From Oscillospiraceae bacterium (lineage in GTDB: Bacteria > Bacillota > Clostridia > Oscillospirales > Oscillospiraceae), in the NCBI GenBank assembly GCA_015068135.1, contig SVLB01000014.1, positions 1-54,895 of the forward strand: a DNA stretch of 54,895 nucleotides, given 5' to 3'. Every line of letters starts with the position of its first letter. Positions within the stretch are counted from its first letter, which is position 1. Positions 28,201-36,054 of the stretch are shown one piece after another. The notes beneath the pieces are model-generated. The model saw nothing but the letters and a program-made list of their open reading frames with translations, was not told where the DNA came from and did not search any database. A program made the translations under genes and the position numbers.

Positions 28201-29732
28201 CCGCCCTTAGTGCCACGGGGGTCATTGGTAGCTGTTTCGGAAACCGTCAAGGTCGCACCGATCAGTGTGCCACCATAAATGTCCATGTAGGCCGCTTTAT
28301 CATTACCAATGTGGGCAATACCACCGTTTCGGATAGTGGTGCCGGAAGCATCGTAAGTACCGGCAAAGATCGTTATTTTGGCTGTATTGTACACATAGAA
28401 AATACCGCCATAGCTGCCGGAAGCAGTGGACACGATCTTGCCGGTTGTTTTACAATCCGTCAGGGTCAGGTTGCCTCTTGCATTGATACGCACGCTCTGG
28501 GAGATCTTATAGCCATTCAGGCAAAGGCCAATATCCGTGCCTGCGGCAAGCTCCTTATTGCCGGAAGACAGGGTAATATTGGATACCAGGTAGTAGTTAC
28601 CGCTGGCAGAGGGAAGCTTGGTACGCTCTGCGGACAAATAGCCCCAGGGGATCCACGCTTCCACCGTTTCACAGGTATGCTCACCCTTACCTTCACCGTT
28701 TCCGACACACATACAGTGGGCCGTATGGGAATTGGAGATGCCCACAGAGTCCTTCAATGCGTCGATGGTAAAGTTTGCGCCGTCAGCAACATAAATATCG
28801 CCAATGGTCACATCGTTTTTCACCGTCACCTTGGAATAGGTACCCTTGACCTGGTAAACATCCTGACCCAGGCCGGCTGCGGTACCGCCGGTAATGCTGC
28901 CGCCGTAGATATTCAAAGAGCCATTCGCCCAGTAAATATTACCGCCGGTGCCTGCAGATGTACCGCCGGAAATCTCACCGCCGTACATATTGAAGGCCGC
29001 ATAGCGGGAGTCTTTGCCCAGCACACAGCCACCCAATTTACCGGTACCGCCGCTAATGCTGCCGCCATACATATTCAATGTAGCCGGATAGGTATTCTTA
29101 TTATTATTGGAAACCTGAATCACACCGGAATTATTGTCGGTGTTGGTATCCTTTGCCACCAGATCGCCGCCATAGAGATTCATAGTAGAACCGCTGGCAT
29201 CGGCATAGCCGTTGAGAATATTGGCAATGGGAGCAGCACCGGTCCAGTTAGACTCCACAGAGCCGCCACCTGCGCAGTCACAAATGCTGATTACACCGCC
29301 GGTCACACGGAAGATGGACTGCTTTGTAACAGCACTGCTGCTCAGGCTCAGCTTATGACCATTCAGGCAAAGAGAAATATTCTGACCGGGACGGATCTCA
29401 AAGACCCGCTCCAGAGCAATATCCTCAACCAGGTAATAGCAACCGCTTGTCGCCGCAAACATATTGTATTTGCTGTCGGTTTCCCGGTCGCTGGCCACAG
29501 TAATGCCCTGATCTCTGACGATGTTTTCCGCCGTCAGGGCGATCCAGGTATTCCCTGTGGTACATTCGTGATTTGCCAAAGCCGCCTCACTTGTGAGGTT
29601 GCCGCCGCAGATGCAGTGGTCTGTGTGGGGCGTTTCTGTTGTGCCGGTGTCCTCAGTTGCGCCGGCAGAAACCGCCAGCAAGCCCACCAGGAGCAGCAAC
29701 GCAAACAGAACGCTAAGTATGGATCGTTTCAT
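22299..29732 (-). CDS. Giant secreted ISGGT/GGNIY repeat protein
   Basis: A 2477-residue exported protein with signal peptide 1-25 (MKRSILSVLFALLLLVGLLAVSAGA) and AAGGAGG upstream. Two N-terminal modules begin with an HCxC...H.C motif (HCICGG...NHEC near 42-55, and HCMCVG...EHTC near 345-360) and continue into CLNG(H/Y)K. Residues about 180-1500 are dozens of 'ISGGTISGGxAxxGGNIY' repeats predicted to form a long right-handed beta-helix, reminiscent of chlamydial Pmp and bacterial adhesin repeats. After YVSDNGSDSNAGS (about 1650) a different beta-helix region follows, and the last 170 residues match the C-terminus of the M14 protein at 6320-11212. No LPXTG motif. Likely a surface adhesin or shield. 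Confidence 0.88.
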   Translation of the reverse strand: MKRSILSVLFALLLLVGLLAVSAGATEDTGTTETPHTDHCICGGNLTSEAALANHECTTGNTWIALTAENIVRDQGITVASDRETDSKYNMFAATSGCYYLVEDIALERVFEIRPGQNISLCLNGHKLSLSSSAVTKQSIFRVTGGVISICDCAGGGSVESNWTGAAPIANILNGYADASGSTMNLYGGDLVAKDTNTDNNSGVIQVSNNNKNTYPATLNMYGGSISGGTGKLGGCVLGKDSRYAAFNMYGGEISGGTSAGTGGNIYWANGSLNIYGGSITGGTAAGLGQDVYQVKGTYSKVTVKNDVTIGDIYVADGANFTIDALKDSVGISNSHTAHCMCVGNGEGKGEHTCETVEAWIPWGYLSAERTKLPSASGNYYLVSNITLSSGNKELAAGTDIGLCLNGYKISQSVRINARGNLTLTDCKTTGKIVSTASGSYGGIFYVYNTAKITIFAGTYDASGTTIRNGGIAHIGNDKAAYMDIYGGTLIGATLTVSETATNDPRGTKGGILDITVSSVVNMYGGSLEGGSALVTSETTQSKYRPMGGCIALYSGTFNMYGGSVSGGEAVYGGCIYYRAGTLKIVSGTISGGTADYGGNIYAETAMTLSGGTISGGESTAFGGGNVYGAKAVTVAGAVLDGGIVPDKQKGGSVYSATTFTMTSGSITGGRINGTTSGSDGGCVYAKDVILSGGTITGGLTAAQIEEGLYNARNGGCVAASNSISISGGTLTGGRAYNGGGNVYIPKDKELTVEGANTLIEKGYAYSIGGGNIYGIDSIIIIQDGARIAEGQSNARGGNIYLNVNNSATSTARTLTINGAKLSKGVAKTYGGSIYVPGPHSILIQGATTEISEGESQGNPGGNIYAKFLTMEDGTVTKGTALKGQGGNIYIISGGLFTMQGGKVSEGESSVSSGGNIGVVSTNGTTTVNIEGGIIEKGVAVNGGNIYGFVSGENEKSVIINISGGTITEGTAKSTTGGGGNIAVTANGELNISGTAEITNGQATNNYGGNIYVSNAALSITGGTISGGTAANHGGGIYVHSGEFTLSGGTVQNCQAAAGGGGVFVASAATFTMTGGTVRNCQAVYGGNLFVYGTTADISGGTISGGVSTNQDSSAGGNINVEKKDDTYVGTLNLSGTAVVTGGQATNSDGGNIFINRATMTMTGGTISGGLAEGEKNAKHGGAICVADGSLNISGGTVSGCVASSHGGGIYATENAAVTISGGTFTGNKSTGSGSNGGNLSAEGAVTISGGTFENGSAGNAGGNVSACNATVTGGTFLGGSAKYGGNAAFITGGDSTIENATFTGGEAQLGGAIYVTNNSISLNNVTISDGKANKTKTSSNGGNLYTKANPTTLTNCTVSDGTATYRGGNIYASNGITVTGGSITGGSAKVGEGEKITTNGGNLTAFGGGTFSGVTIADGEGTHGGNIAINDGTYTIENCTISNGNATLKCDGTTNGNGGNLYAIGGSTVTITGCSFSGGEAMRGGSIAAWGRVTIDNTTVDGGHAYFAGGNVMAFGENSSLTLNTGTVLKNGSVTLKGAALYLSEGKHVHTINDGVEIYAGEAGEVAPCVYVDDVQVQLVGAPSMDAIYVAEGIKNYGLIADQLAEEARITLTATKPGMFGCGAEADLAHFVSPQGYILACRNGKLYLDAPTAVYVSDNGSDSNAGSQAAPYKTLNHALSMVADNGTVHIVDILTQATSGTGAGGWAEHGKTFTLTGGEFVTPKERIYLRDNVTFDNLILTMAMSTTSTSSNYGSFFFYCNGFTTVFEDDITTRYLFDGTYMDDSYQTLTYTPSGGTETEVLASCKLYGGANSAYGVIEGTNLTVLGGVWGEIYGGSNDQNITGDVHLTVGGNVNAGVDYVSHTHSGRHVIFGGSRSADIAGTVYMNVIGGQNHTSTFGGSSGNCSIGAVELRATGGNGMAIYGGGKYGVNTVGTINFYYEGATFEQVFGGSISQDLIVTDALNLYITGGTITRRLYGGCWVNREESIFGDWDPQKKVTGIINLYIGENANITCNLNKPSGDSYSDRSIYAHTRYPSNASEEQARLIFQNKAAYDKFKDLLKANDSAMSFLMGSMTAADYICYMGTTVDGYTITAGAIEVEDNVSNALDLPTVTATLNLEDSYTYKGEAVEPAYTLSGETTLPFAISYVNNSQPGTGRVTMTLNGETLVADFTIVDGKVAMVNGTVYYYLQEALDAAGEMGLVVLVSDTQESAQVNSNLYLDLNGHSIGGILTVAEGMTLYGVDSTTNDYDCSDGYGTIAGVVGNVALQHKSEKDGALGRILRYLTYTDPETGAVSFHRIYLGITKVTIRPGKSGVGYKAIFGGDEIVKSMLDEENAFGYRLQLDGQDNVVSRDGTREEFITGGEGTNVGLVVSNYDMEYADKKLTAWVTLTLADGTEITTDNEVITSSRYEYTFKDILKKVDEQIDLYSQEQLEGLKNMISSIADQLQEWGFTNLYDLVTATTDPATPAPSKEEI

Positions 29733-29860
29733 GGTATGCGCCTCCTTAAAATAATACAGGTATACGCGGCCCGGGCCATTTCGCCAAATGGGTGTTCCCG
29801 GATAATTTTACATCTTTCAGTATAGCAAATTTTTCCGGTTCTGTCCAGTGAAATTTATAA

Positions 29861-29908
29861 AAATTGCCGATACAGACCGCAAAATTGCAGGTCTGTATCG
29901 GCATTTTT
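29861..29908. terminator. Terminator hairpin upstream of the giant gene
   Basis: TGCCGATACAGACC (29865-29878) pairs perfectly with GGTCTGTATCGGCA (29890-29903), with T-runs on both strands. It would stop leftward transcription from tcdA before the giant gene. Confidence 0.8.
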
Positions 29909-29955
29909 CACAGATGTTGTTAAGAACATGTGAACCGGGTGCCGTAGAATAGAAG

Positions 29956-30123
29956 GCAAAATGCAAAATGATAATCGCAGGAGATGGATATCTTCAATAT
30001 CTTACTATCTCACTATCTTTAAATAGATTCCGTAGGGGCCGGTGCCTACACCGGCCCGTGGGCCGAAGTGGTCTTCGGCCCCTACAACGGTGGTACTTCA
30101 TAACAGCATTTTGCATTTAGCAT
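29956..30123. repeat. Heptamer-ended element with branched REP core
   Basis: Left units GCAAAAT, GCAAAAT (29956-29969) are complementary to right units GCATTTT, GCATTTA, GCAT (30106-30123). Inside are nonamers of the ATATCTTCA type (29988-30015) and a palindromic core (30031-30090) in which GTAGGGGCC and GGCCCCTAC close two inner hairpins, giving a three-way junction. The right arm contains the tcdA stop codon (30117-30119). Together with the terminator at 29861-29908 this fills the 384-bp space upstream of the giant gene. Confidence 0.7.
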
Positions 30124-30830
30124 CCCACCAGGTCCCGGATGACTTCCCCCGCGATGATCAGGCCTGCCGCGCTAGGTACGAAGCTGACCGACCCCGGCAG
30201 GGCTCTGCGGCCCTCGGGCATTTCCTCCGCGCTTTGTCCCAGGGGCTCCAGGGGCTCTTCCGTGGAAAACAGCACCTTTACATTCCGGTAACCCCGTTTG
30301 GCGCATTCCTTGCGCATGATCCGGGCCAGGGGGCAAACGGAAGTTTTGGCAATATCCGTGATCTGAAACCGGGTGGGATCCAGCTTGTTTCCTGTCCCCA
30401 GGCAGCAAAGGATGGGTACATTGGCCGCCTTGGCAGCGCCAATGAGGGCCAGCTTTCCTGTAACGGTATCAATGGCATCCACCACATAGCTATATTGGGA
30501 AAAATCAAATTCCCCGGCAGTTTCCGGGCTGTAAAAGGTCTTCCGGGCCACGACCTGGATGGTGGGATCAATGTCCAGCACCCGTGCTTTGGCGGCCTGG
30601 CATTTATCCATCCCCAGGGTGGAATGGGTGGCGAACAGCTGGCGGTTGAGATTGGTCAGGCTCACCGTATCGTGGTCGATAAGCTCCAAAGCGCCCACTC
30701 CGGCTCTTGCCAGGGCCTCTACCACATAGCCGCCCACACCGCCCAGGCCAAACACCGCCACCCGGGCTTTTTTCAGTTGATTAAGTCCCTCCTGCCCCAG
30801 CAGGAATCGGGTTCTGGAATACTGATCCAT
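30117..30830 (-). CDS. tcdA: tRNA threonylcarbamoyladenosine dehydratase
   Basis: A 237-residue ThiF/MoeB-fold protein of the TcdA (CsdL/YgdL) group, which uses ATP to cyclise t6A37 of tRNAs to ct6A. Nucleotide-binding GLGGVGG at 28-34, D52-H-D54, NLNRQ at 60-64, and the family stretch GTGNKLDPTRFQ with CPLARIMRKE. 11 nt downstream of the radical SAM gene, so probably cotranscribed. Its stop codon lies in a heptamer array. Confidence 0.9.
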   Translation of the reverse strand: MDQYSRTRFLLGQEGLNQLKKARVAVFGLGGVGGYVVEALARAGVGALELIDHDTVSLTNLNRQLFATHSTLGMDKCQAAKARVLDIDPTIQVVARKTFYSPETAGEFDFSQYSYVVDAIDTVTGKLALIGAAKAANVPILCCLGTGNKLDPTRFQITDIAKTSVCPLARIMRKECAKRGYRNVKVLFSTEEPLEPLGQSAEEMPEGRRALPGSVSFVPSAAGLIIAGEVIRDLVGC

Positions 30831-30841
30831 AAAAATACCTC

Positions 30842-31669
30842 TCAGTCAAATCTTGCGGCATAGCCGCACCGGCGGCACAGCTCCTCTGTGGCCCTCCGGC
30901 ATCGGAAGCCCTCTGCCATGGCTTTGGCTCTCGGGCTGTTCAAGATCTCGCGCAGGGGCTCCTCAAGAAGATTCCCCAGAGTTACTGCCCCCTCGCTGTC
31001 CAGACAGCAGGGAACCACCGAGCCGTCGCACAAAACGCCAAACTGGTCCAGCAGGCCATGGCAATAGACCCGATCCGCCCGAACGGGCGCCTGGGTGTCC
31101 GGCCATTGGAACCGATCTCCATATTCCAAAAATACCCGGTCCCGGATCCGGTAGCCCCGGCTGTTGGGAGTCCATTCCCCCTCCAGGCATCGCCGCAGCA
31201 CAGCTTCTGCCAGGGCATTGCGGCCTTCATCCAGGCCCCGGTTCCACAGCCGAAAGCTGACGATGGTCCCCACTTCGGAAGCCTCCCGGGCAAAGGCCGC
31301 CACTTCTTCCAGATAGGCGGTATTTCTCTTTGGGTCGTCCTCCTCAAAGCTGTGAATGGAGATATTTACCTTATGCAGACCCGCCGCCAAAAGCTCCCCA
31401 CCCCGTTTTTTCAGGAGGGTGCCGTTGGTGGTGATCACGCTGTAAAAGTCCCGCTCCCTTGCCAGCCGCAGAAACTCCGGCAATTGGGGGTGGATCAGGG
31501 GCTCTCCCATCAGGTGATAGTAGATATACCGGGTCACCCCGGAAAGCTGCTCCAGCACACGCAAAAAAGTCTGTGGGCTCATTTGTCCCGGGGCTCTGTG
31601 ATGGCCATGACAGAAGGAGCAGTGCATATTACAGATATTGGTGATCTCCACATAGACCCGTGAATACAT
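30842..31669 (-). CDS. Radical SAM/SPASM protein
   Basis: A 275-residue radical SAM enzyme. The [4Fe-4S] motif C13-NMH-C17-SF-C20 opens the domain, with GEPLIHP as the SAM-binding GGE-like segment. The C-terminal region from about 205 has cysteines in CHGLLDQF, VPCCLD and LCRRCGY that form a SPASM-type auxiliary cluster. Family members modify peptides or maturate enzymes. No peptide substrate gene is seen next to it. The partner tcdA follows at 11 nt. Confidence 0.88.
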   Translation of the reverse strand: MYSRVYVEITNICNMHCSFCHGHHRAPGQMSPQTFLRVLEQLSGVTRYIYYHLMGEPLIHPQLPEFLRLARERDFYSVITTNGTLLKKRGGELLAAGLHKVNISIHSFEEDDPKRNTAYLEEVAAFAREASEVGTIVSFRLWNRGLDEGRNALAEAVLRRCLEGEWTPNSRGYRIRDRVFLEYGDRFQWPDTQAPVRADRVYCHGLLDQFGVLCDGSVVPCCLDSEGAVTLGNLLEEPLREILNSPRAKAMAEGFRCRRATEELCRRCGYAARFD

Positions 31670-31706
31670 GATACCCCTTCTTTCTGTTCTGTATCAAAAA
31701 CAATAA

Positions 31707-31737
31707 CCAAAAATCGGCACAGACGTGCCGATTTTGG
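31707..31737 (-). terminator. Terminator downstream of the tethered protein gene
   Basis: AAAATCGGCAC (31710-31720) and GTGCCGATTTT (31725-31735) form an 11-bp stem with an AGAC loop, between the tethered protein gene and the radical SAM gene, followed on the minus strand by a TTTGG tail. Confidence 0.65.
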
Positions 31738-31774
31738 GAAGCGTGTCAAAAAAGTCTACTTCGACTACTGTATC

Positions 31775-32536
31775 TTACTGCATAGGATACTGGGGAGGCC
31801 ACTGTGTCTGCTGGGCCTGCTGTTCTTTTTGGGCCTTCTTCTTTTTCGACGAAATGACGCCGATCACACCGCCGATAACAGCACCGATTGCCGCACCTAT
31901 CAAGGCCTTGCCCAAAACCGTGTCAAAAAAGCTGTCCTTCGGGTCCAACGCAGGATCTACATCAAAGCTCACCGAATCCACGATCTGACGCAGATATTCA
32001 ACATTCTCCGTGGTATAGGGCACAGTGGACTGGAATTTCAGGGTATACATCTCCTGATTTATCACCGTTACATAGCTGCAAAGGTACAGGCCGATGTCGC
32101 TATTCGCGATCTCCAGGAAGGTATAGTCATTCTTATAAACCTCACAGAAATCCAGGTTTCCCTCTGCCTGTGCTTCTTTTGCCAGTTTCTCCACCCTGGA
32201 GTTGGGTTGCTTGGAGAGATTCGCGATCTGCTCGCTGGAATCGGTCTTTTCCTTGACCACAAAAAGCTCAACATAGTCGCTCTCGTCAAAAAACAAAACC
32301 GCGTCCAAATAAATATTGTTGGAGCGCATCGTTGTATTCATATACTCATAGGTCAAGCCCAGCTCGTCCAACTCCGCGTTGTTGCGGATATTATCCCGGG
32401 TGAACACATACCACTGGGAATCATCGATCTCAACGGAAATATCCGTTCCGGAAACTGTATAGGTCCGTGCCATCACCGGCACACAAAGCAATACCAGCAC
32501 ACACAGCAGGGCAACCGTAATCACCAGTTTTTTCAC
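31775..32536 (-). CDS. Secreted/tethered protein, paralogue of 46021-46749
   Basis: A 253-residue protein with a signal-like N-terminal helix (1-23), an extracytoplasmic domain opening with YTVSGTDISVEIDDSQWYVFTRDN, a C-terminal glycine-rich helix (GKALIGAAIGAVIGGVIGVI, about 208-227) and a Lys/Gln-rich cytoplasmic tail. The product at 46021-46749 has the same plan and clearly related sequence. I do not recognise a named family. The GTG start overlaps the stop of the M42 gene by 4 nt, so translation is coupled. Possibly a stress-sensing or lipid-associated envelope protein, which is a guess. Confidence 0.75.
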   Translation of the reverse strand: MKKLVITVALLCVLVLLCVPVMARTYTVSGTDISVEIDDSQWYVFTRDNIRNNAELDELGLTYEYMNTTMRSNNIYLDAVLFFDESDYVELFVVKEKTDSSEQIANLSKQPNSRVEKLAKEAQAEGNLDFCEVYKNDYTFLEIANSDIGLYLCSYVTVINQEMYTLKFQSTVPYTTENVEYLRQIVDSVSFDVDPALDPKDSFFDTVLGKALIGAAIGAVIGGVIGVISSKKKKAQKEQQAQQTQWPPQYPMQ

Positions 32537-33567
32537 AGCATCGTGTATCCTTTCAAAACCTTTAATGTATTTTCGATCCCGTCCATATGGCTTCTTTCGT
32601 AGCCATGGCTGGCGTAGACGCCGGCGCCGATCAGGCCGTGACGGATATCAAAGCCCGCCCGCAGGGTCGCCTCCACATCGGAGCCATAGAAGGGATACAC
32701 ATCCACCGCATAGTCCGCCCCGGTGGCCTTGGCAGCCTCAATCAGCTTGCCTACCACACTGTAGCTGTAGGGGCCGCCGGAATCCTTGGCGCAGATAGAC
32801 ACCTGACGCTCGGTACACTGCAGGCCCTCGCCCACACAGCCCATATCCACGGAAATGGCCTCGGTCACACCGGCAGGCACAGAGCCGGATCCGCCATGCC
32901 CTACTTCCTCATAGACCGTCACATGGACATATATTCTTCTCTTAGGCTGCAGCTTGCCGTCGGCAATATACCTGGCAAAGCCCAGCAAAATGCCAACGGA
33001 CAGCTTATCGTCCAAAAACCGGCTCTTCAGATATCCGGACTCCGTGCGACGGGTCCGGGGATCAAAGCAGACGATATCCCCCACCTGGATCCCCAGCTTC
33101 CGGGTATCCTCTGCCCCGGTCACTGGCTCATCCAGCACCACTTCCATGGCATTCCAGTCCCGTTTGGCTGTGGAGTAGTCTCCATTGACATGGACGGAGG
33201 CGTTGCAAAGCTGCAAGGTGCCTTCATACACCCCATTGTCCCGGGTATAGACCCGGACGTTTTCCGCCTCGGCGTTGTTGGCATTCATGCCGCCCAGAGG
33301 TGTCAGCCGCAGACGGCCGTTTCCCTTGACCTGGGCCACCATAGCACCCAGGGTATCCGCATGGGCAGCCAGAAGCAGACCGTCCTGGGGATCTTCACCG
33401 CCCAGGTCAGCCAGCACGCCGCCCTTTTCCGTAATCACCGCTTCAAAGCCCATTTCCCAGAAGGCATCCCGAACCCAGGCCGCCGCCCGGTCCGTATAGC
33501 CCGAGGGAGAATCGATAGCCAGCAGTTTTTCCGTCTGCTCCCAGGCGATCTGTGCATATTCTTTCAT
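32533..33567 (-). CDS. M42 family aminopeptidase
   Basis: A 344-residue cobalt/zinc aminopeptidase of family M42 (glutamyl or leucyl aminopeptidase/deblocking type), forming tetrahedral dodecamers in known members. Metal ligands H69, D187, E221, D241, H321 and catalytic E220 are all present in their usual contexts (AAHAD, LDDK, YEEVGHGG, VDMG, SHGYERSH). I place the start at ATG 33567 behind GGAGG, one base after the stop of the YdcF gene; an upstream TTG would lie over the ribosome site. Confidence 0.92.
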   Translation of the reverse strand: MKEYAQIAWEQTEKLLAIDSPSGYTDRAAAWVRDAFWEMGFEAVITEKGGVLADLGGEDPQDGLLLAAHADTLGAMVAQVKGNGRLRLTPLGGMNANNAEAENVRVYTRDNGVYEGTLQLCNASVHVNGDYSTAKRDWNAMEVVLDEPVTGAEDTRKLGIQVGDIVCFDPRTRRTESGYLKSRFLDDKLSVGILLGFARYIADGKLQPKRRIYVHVTVYEEVGHGGSGSVPAGVTEAISVDMGCVGEGLQCTERQVSICAKDSGGPYSYSVVGKLIEAAKATGADYAVDVYPFYGSDVEATLRAGFDIRHGLIGAGVYASHGYERSHMDGIENTLKVLKGYTML

Positions 33568-33568
33568 A

Positions 33569-34330
33569 TTAACCTCCAAAAACCAGGTAATACCAAACCG
33601 CCGGGATCTCCCGGAGGTAATAATTCATTCGCAGAGTGCCGATCCGGGTCTTTGCCGGGATCAGCTCCGCCTCGATCCCCAGGTCCTTTGCCATTCGGGA
33701 TGCCCGGAACAAATGGAACTCACTGGAAACCAAGCCGATCTGTTCAGGCTCTTTTTCCCCCTGACTGCGGATCAGCTCCAAAGAATAGGTGAGATTTTCC
33801 ACGGTGGTGGTGGCCTTCTCCTCCATCCATACCCGTTCCTCTGCAATTCCCCGGGCCGTCAGGTATTCAAACATGCACTGGGCCTCGGTGATCTCCTCTC
33901 CGGCCCCCTGGCCGCCGGAAACCACGCAAACGGTCTCGGGATTTTCCTGCAAATAGGTCAGGGTCGCTTCCAGCCGTTCCCGCAAGATCACAGAGGGCTG
34001 TGTGCCGTTGACACCGGCGCCCAAAACGATCACATAGTCACAGCCGGGCGCTGCCTTGGATGCTGCCGCCTGGCCCACATAAATGCCCGTTGCCATGGCG
34101 GTGAGCAAAACCAGTCCGATCCCCGTGGAAAGGATCAGCCGGATCAGCTTTGCCGCCTTCTTATTATGCCCTGCCATCCAGCCCAAAAGCTGATACACTG
34201 CCAAAACCGCCGCAATGGCAAAGCACAAGTACGCCGTAAAGCGATAGCCGTACAGGGCAAACCGCAGCAGGAGCCCTGCGCAGACAAACAGCCCGGCAAA
34301 GGTCCAGCCGATCATATGACGAATTCTCAT
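33569..34330 (-). CDS. YdcF/DUF218 family membrane protein
   Basis: A 253-residue protein with three N-terminal membrane helices (about 8-30, 32-50 and 65-90) and a DUF218 domain (about 98-245) containing VIVLGAGVNG, CVVSGGQG..E, EEKATTTVENL and LVSSEFHLFRA. Related proteins (YdcF, SanA, ElyC) act at the envelope and may bind nucleotide-like ligands or affect lipid-carrier use. In one leftward operon with the DUF2207-like gene upstream and the M42 gene downstream. Confidence 0.88.
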   Translation of the reverse strand: MRIRHMIGWTFAGLFVCAGLLLRFALYGYRFTAYLCFAIAAVLAVYQLLGWMAGHNKKAAKLIRLILSTGIGLVLLTAMATGIYVGQAAASKAAPGCDYVIVLGAGVNGTQPSVILRERLEATLTYLQENPETVCVVSGGQGAGEEITEAQCMFEYLTARGIAEERVWMEEKATTTVENLTYSLELIRSQGEKEPEQIGLVSSEFHLFRASRMAKDLGIEAELIPAKTRIGTLRMNYYLREIPAVWYYLVFGG

Positions 34331-34344
34331 AACCGGGACACTCC

Positions 34345-36054
34345 TTATTTTTTAAGATCTCGCAGAGCCTTACGGAGGCGTTCTGCATTCTTCTGACGTT
34401 CTCTGCGGTCCATGTCCCCAATGGTCCTGCGCATAAGCATGGCCCATTCCCGGGCACTGCGATGCCCGTCCATCCCAGTGGTCAAATAGGGGCAGCCGGA
34501 AATGCCGTCCTGACCAAACCGACCGGCGAACCGCTTGTCCACCCCCAACGCCAGGGCATAGGGGGCCAAATTGTGAAACAGCTCCGGATCCGACTGGCTG
34601 AGCCGCCGCAGGTCCTGATAGGAGAGGCTTTTCAGGTATTTCCGCAGACCCAGTACATTGCACGCCACCCGGCGGCCCTCCTGGGTCCGTTTCCCTCCGT
34701 AGGCAGCCATCAGGCCCACCGCAAGCTGAGAAAGGGTCAGTGTCAGCGCCGAGGGCAGCTGACCGGCCAGCAGTCCCAGCCCCAGCCAAAGGGCGCACCA
34801 GACCAAAGCTTTATAGATCGGTGTTTTCCGCAGCAGGAACAGGCCATTGGCAAACCGCTGGATCTTCATGCCGCTGTATAGACCCAAAAGGCCCATAACG
34901 ATGCCCCAAAGCCAGCGAAGCACGCCGCCCTCCGCCAGGGCAAAGCCCACATAGAAGCCGCAGACCGCGGCGGCGCAAGCGCCCAAAAACCGGAAGATCC
35001 GGGGGTTGCCGGAGCCGCGCTCCAGCATAGACCGGGCACCCGAGGACAATGTCCTTGCCTGGAAAGCCAGGTCTGCATAGCGCCCGGAGGAGGCATCCAC
35101 CACGGAACGCTTCCCAAACAGCTTAGCAAACAGCCGCTGTTCAAATTCACTGCGCTCATTGCCCATTTCCATGCGCTTATGGAGCAATACCCGTCCGTTC
35201 CGGTCTGGCTGGATCAGGATATAGCCCAGCTGAGCCCAGGTAAAGACCGTCAGGGTCAGGTCCGCACCCTCCAGGCACAGAAGACTGCCCAGCTCACCGG
35301 CACCGAAGCCATCGGGAGGTGTGGGAGTCTGCCGGCGACGCAAAGGACCGGTACGCAGGAAGATCAGCCAGTAAAGCAGTGCAAGCACCAGGCATCCCGA
35401 CACCGCCAGGACCTCTGCCAAAGAGCTGTCGATCACGATAGGTGTATCCGGGAACATGCTTTCCGGCACATCCAGGGTCATGACCAGGGTCTCCTGATCC
35501 TTCAGCGCCTTCAAAGACTGGCCTGTAATCAGATTTCCCGACACAGCCGCCCGGAGGTCCTCCTCGATACTGCTGTGGTGGTAGCCGCTGGAAAAGGCGG
35601 GCTTGGCCTCCACCGTATCGGGCAGGGACACGGTAAATTCCAGATTCGCCACGGGATAGGCAAAGCCGGAAAGGATGGGCAGCTCCACCATAGGAAGTCC
35701 CGCTTCATTGGAAGATACCACATCATCCAAAATATAATTCACAGTAAAGGTAAATTCCCCGGCCATTTTGCCCAGGGTCTCGGAAAGATCGATCCGCTTG
35801 GCCTCGCCCCGGCGTACCGTATCCGCCTTGCCGCCGTTGACGGTAATGTTCCGGGCATTGGCCGGAACCGGGAAGGTCAGATCCTTTTGGGCTGTTTCCA
35901 GGCGCAGATTCACAGATACGGTGACCTGGGCGCTGCCGTCACCGGAGATGGCCGCCTGAAACCGCACCACCGTAGCCTCTGTCGCCCCAAAGGCCGGTAC
36001 CGCCAGCAGGATCAGTATTGCCAATATCAGGATCATTCCGCTGAGCCGTTTCAT
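34345..36054 (-). CDS. DUF2207-like membrane protein
   Basis: A 569-residue protein with signal peptide (MKRLSGMILILAILILLAVPAFG), an extracytoplasmic beta-rich domain (about 24-215), a membrane helix near 218-240, a cytoplasmic segment, two more hydrophobic pairs (about 355-400 and 412-460), and the C-terminal stretch DPELFHNLAPYALALGVDKRFAGRF typical of YciQ/DUF2207 proteins. Start at 36054 is supported by GGAGGG and the signal peptide; an upstream in-frame ATG at 36156 is not. Function unknown. Confidence 0.85.
   Translation of the reverse strand: MKRLSGMILILAILILLAVPAFGATEATVVRFQAAISGDGSAQVTVSVNLRLETAQKDLTFPVPANARNITVNGGKADTVRRGEAKRIDLSETLGKMAGEFTFTVNYILDDVVSSNEAGLPMVELPILSGFAYPVANLEFTVSLPDTVEAKPAFSSGYHHSSIEEDLRAAVSGNLITGQSLKALKDQETLVMTLDVPESMFPDTPIVIDSSLAEVLAVSGCLVLALLYWLIFLRTGPLRRRQTPTPPDGFGAGELGSLLCLEGADLTLTVFTWAQLGYILIQPDRNGRVLLHKRMEMGNERSEFEQRLFAKLFGKRSVVDASSGRYADLAFQARTLSSGARSMLERGSGNPRIFRFLGACAAAVCGFYVGFALAEGGVLRWLWGIVMGLLGLYSGMKIQRFANGLFLLRKTPIYKALVWCALWLGLGLLAGQLPSALTLTLSQLAVGLMAAYGGKRTQEGRRVACNVLGLRKYLKSLSYQDLRRLSQSDPELFHNLAPYALALGVDKRFAGRFGQDGISGCPYLTTGMDGHRSAREWAMLMRRTIGDMDRRERQKNAERLRKALRDLKK

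Noticed and set aside
22836..29825. Long plus-strand open frames (762, 459, 361 and 504 residues) opposite the giant gene
   Set aside because: They arise because the 'GGNIY/ISGGT' repeats rarely give stops on the other strand. The translations are repetitive Gly/Ala/Ile/His with no domain or start signal.
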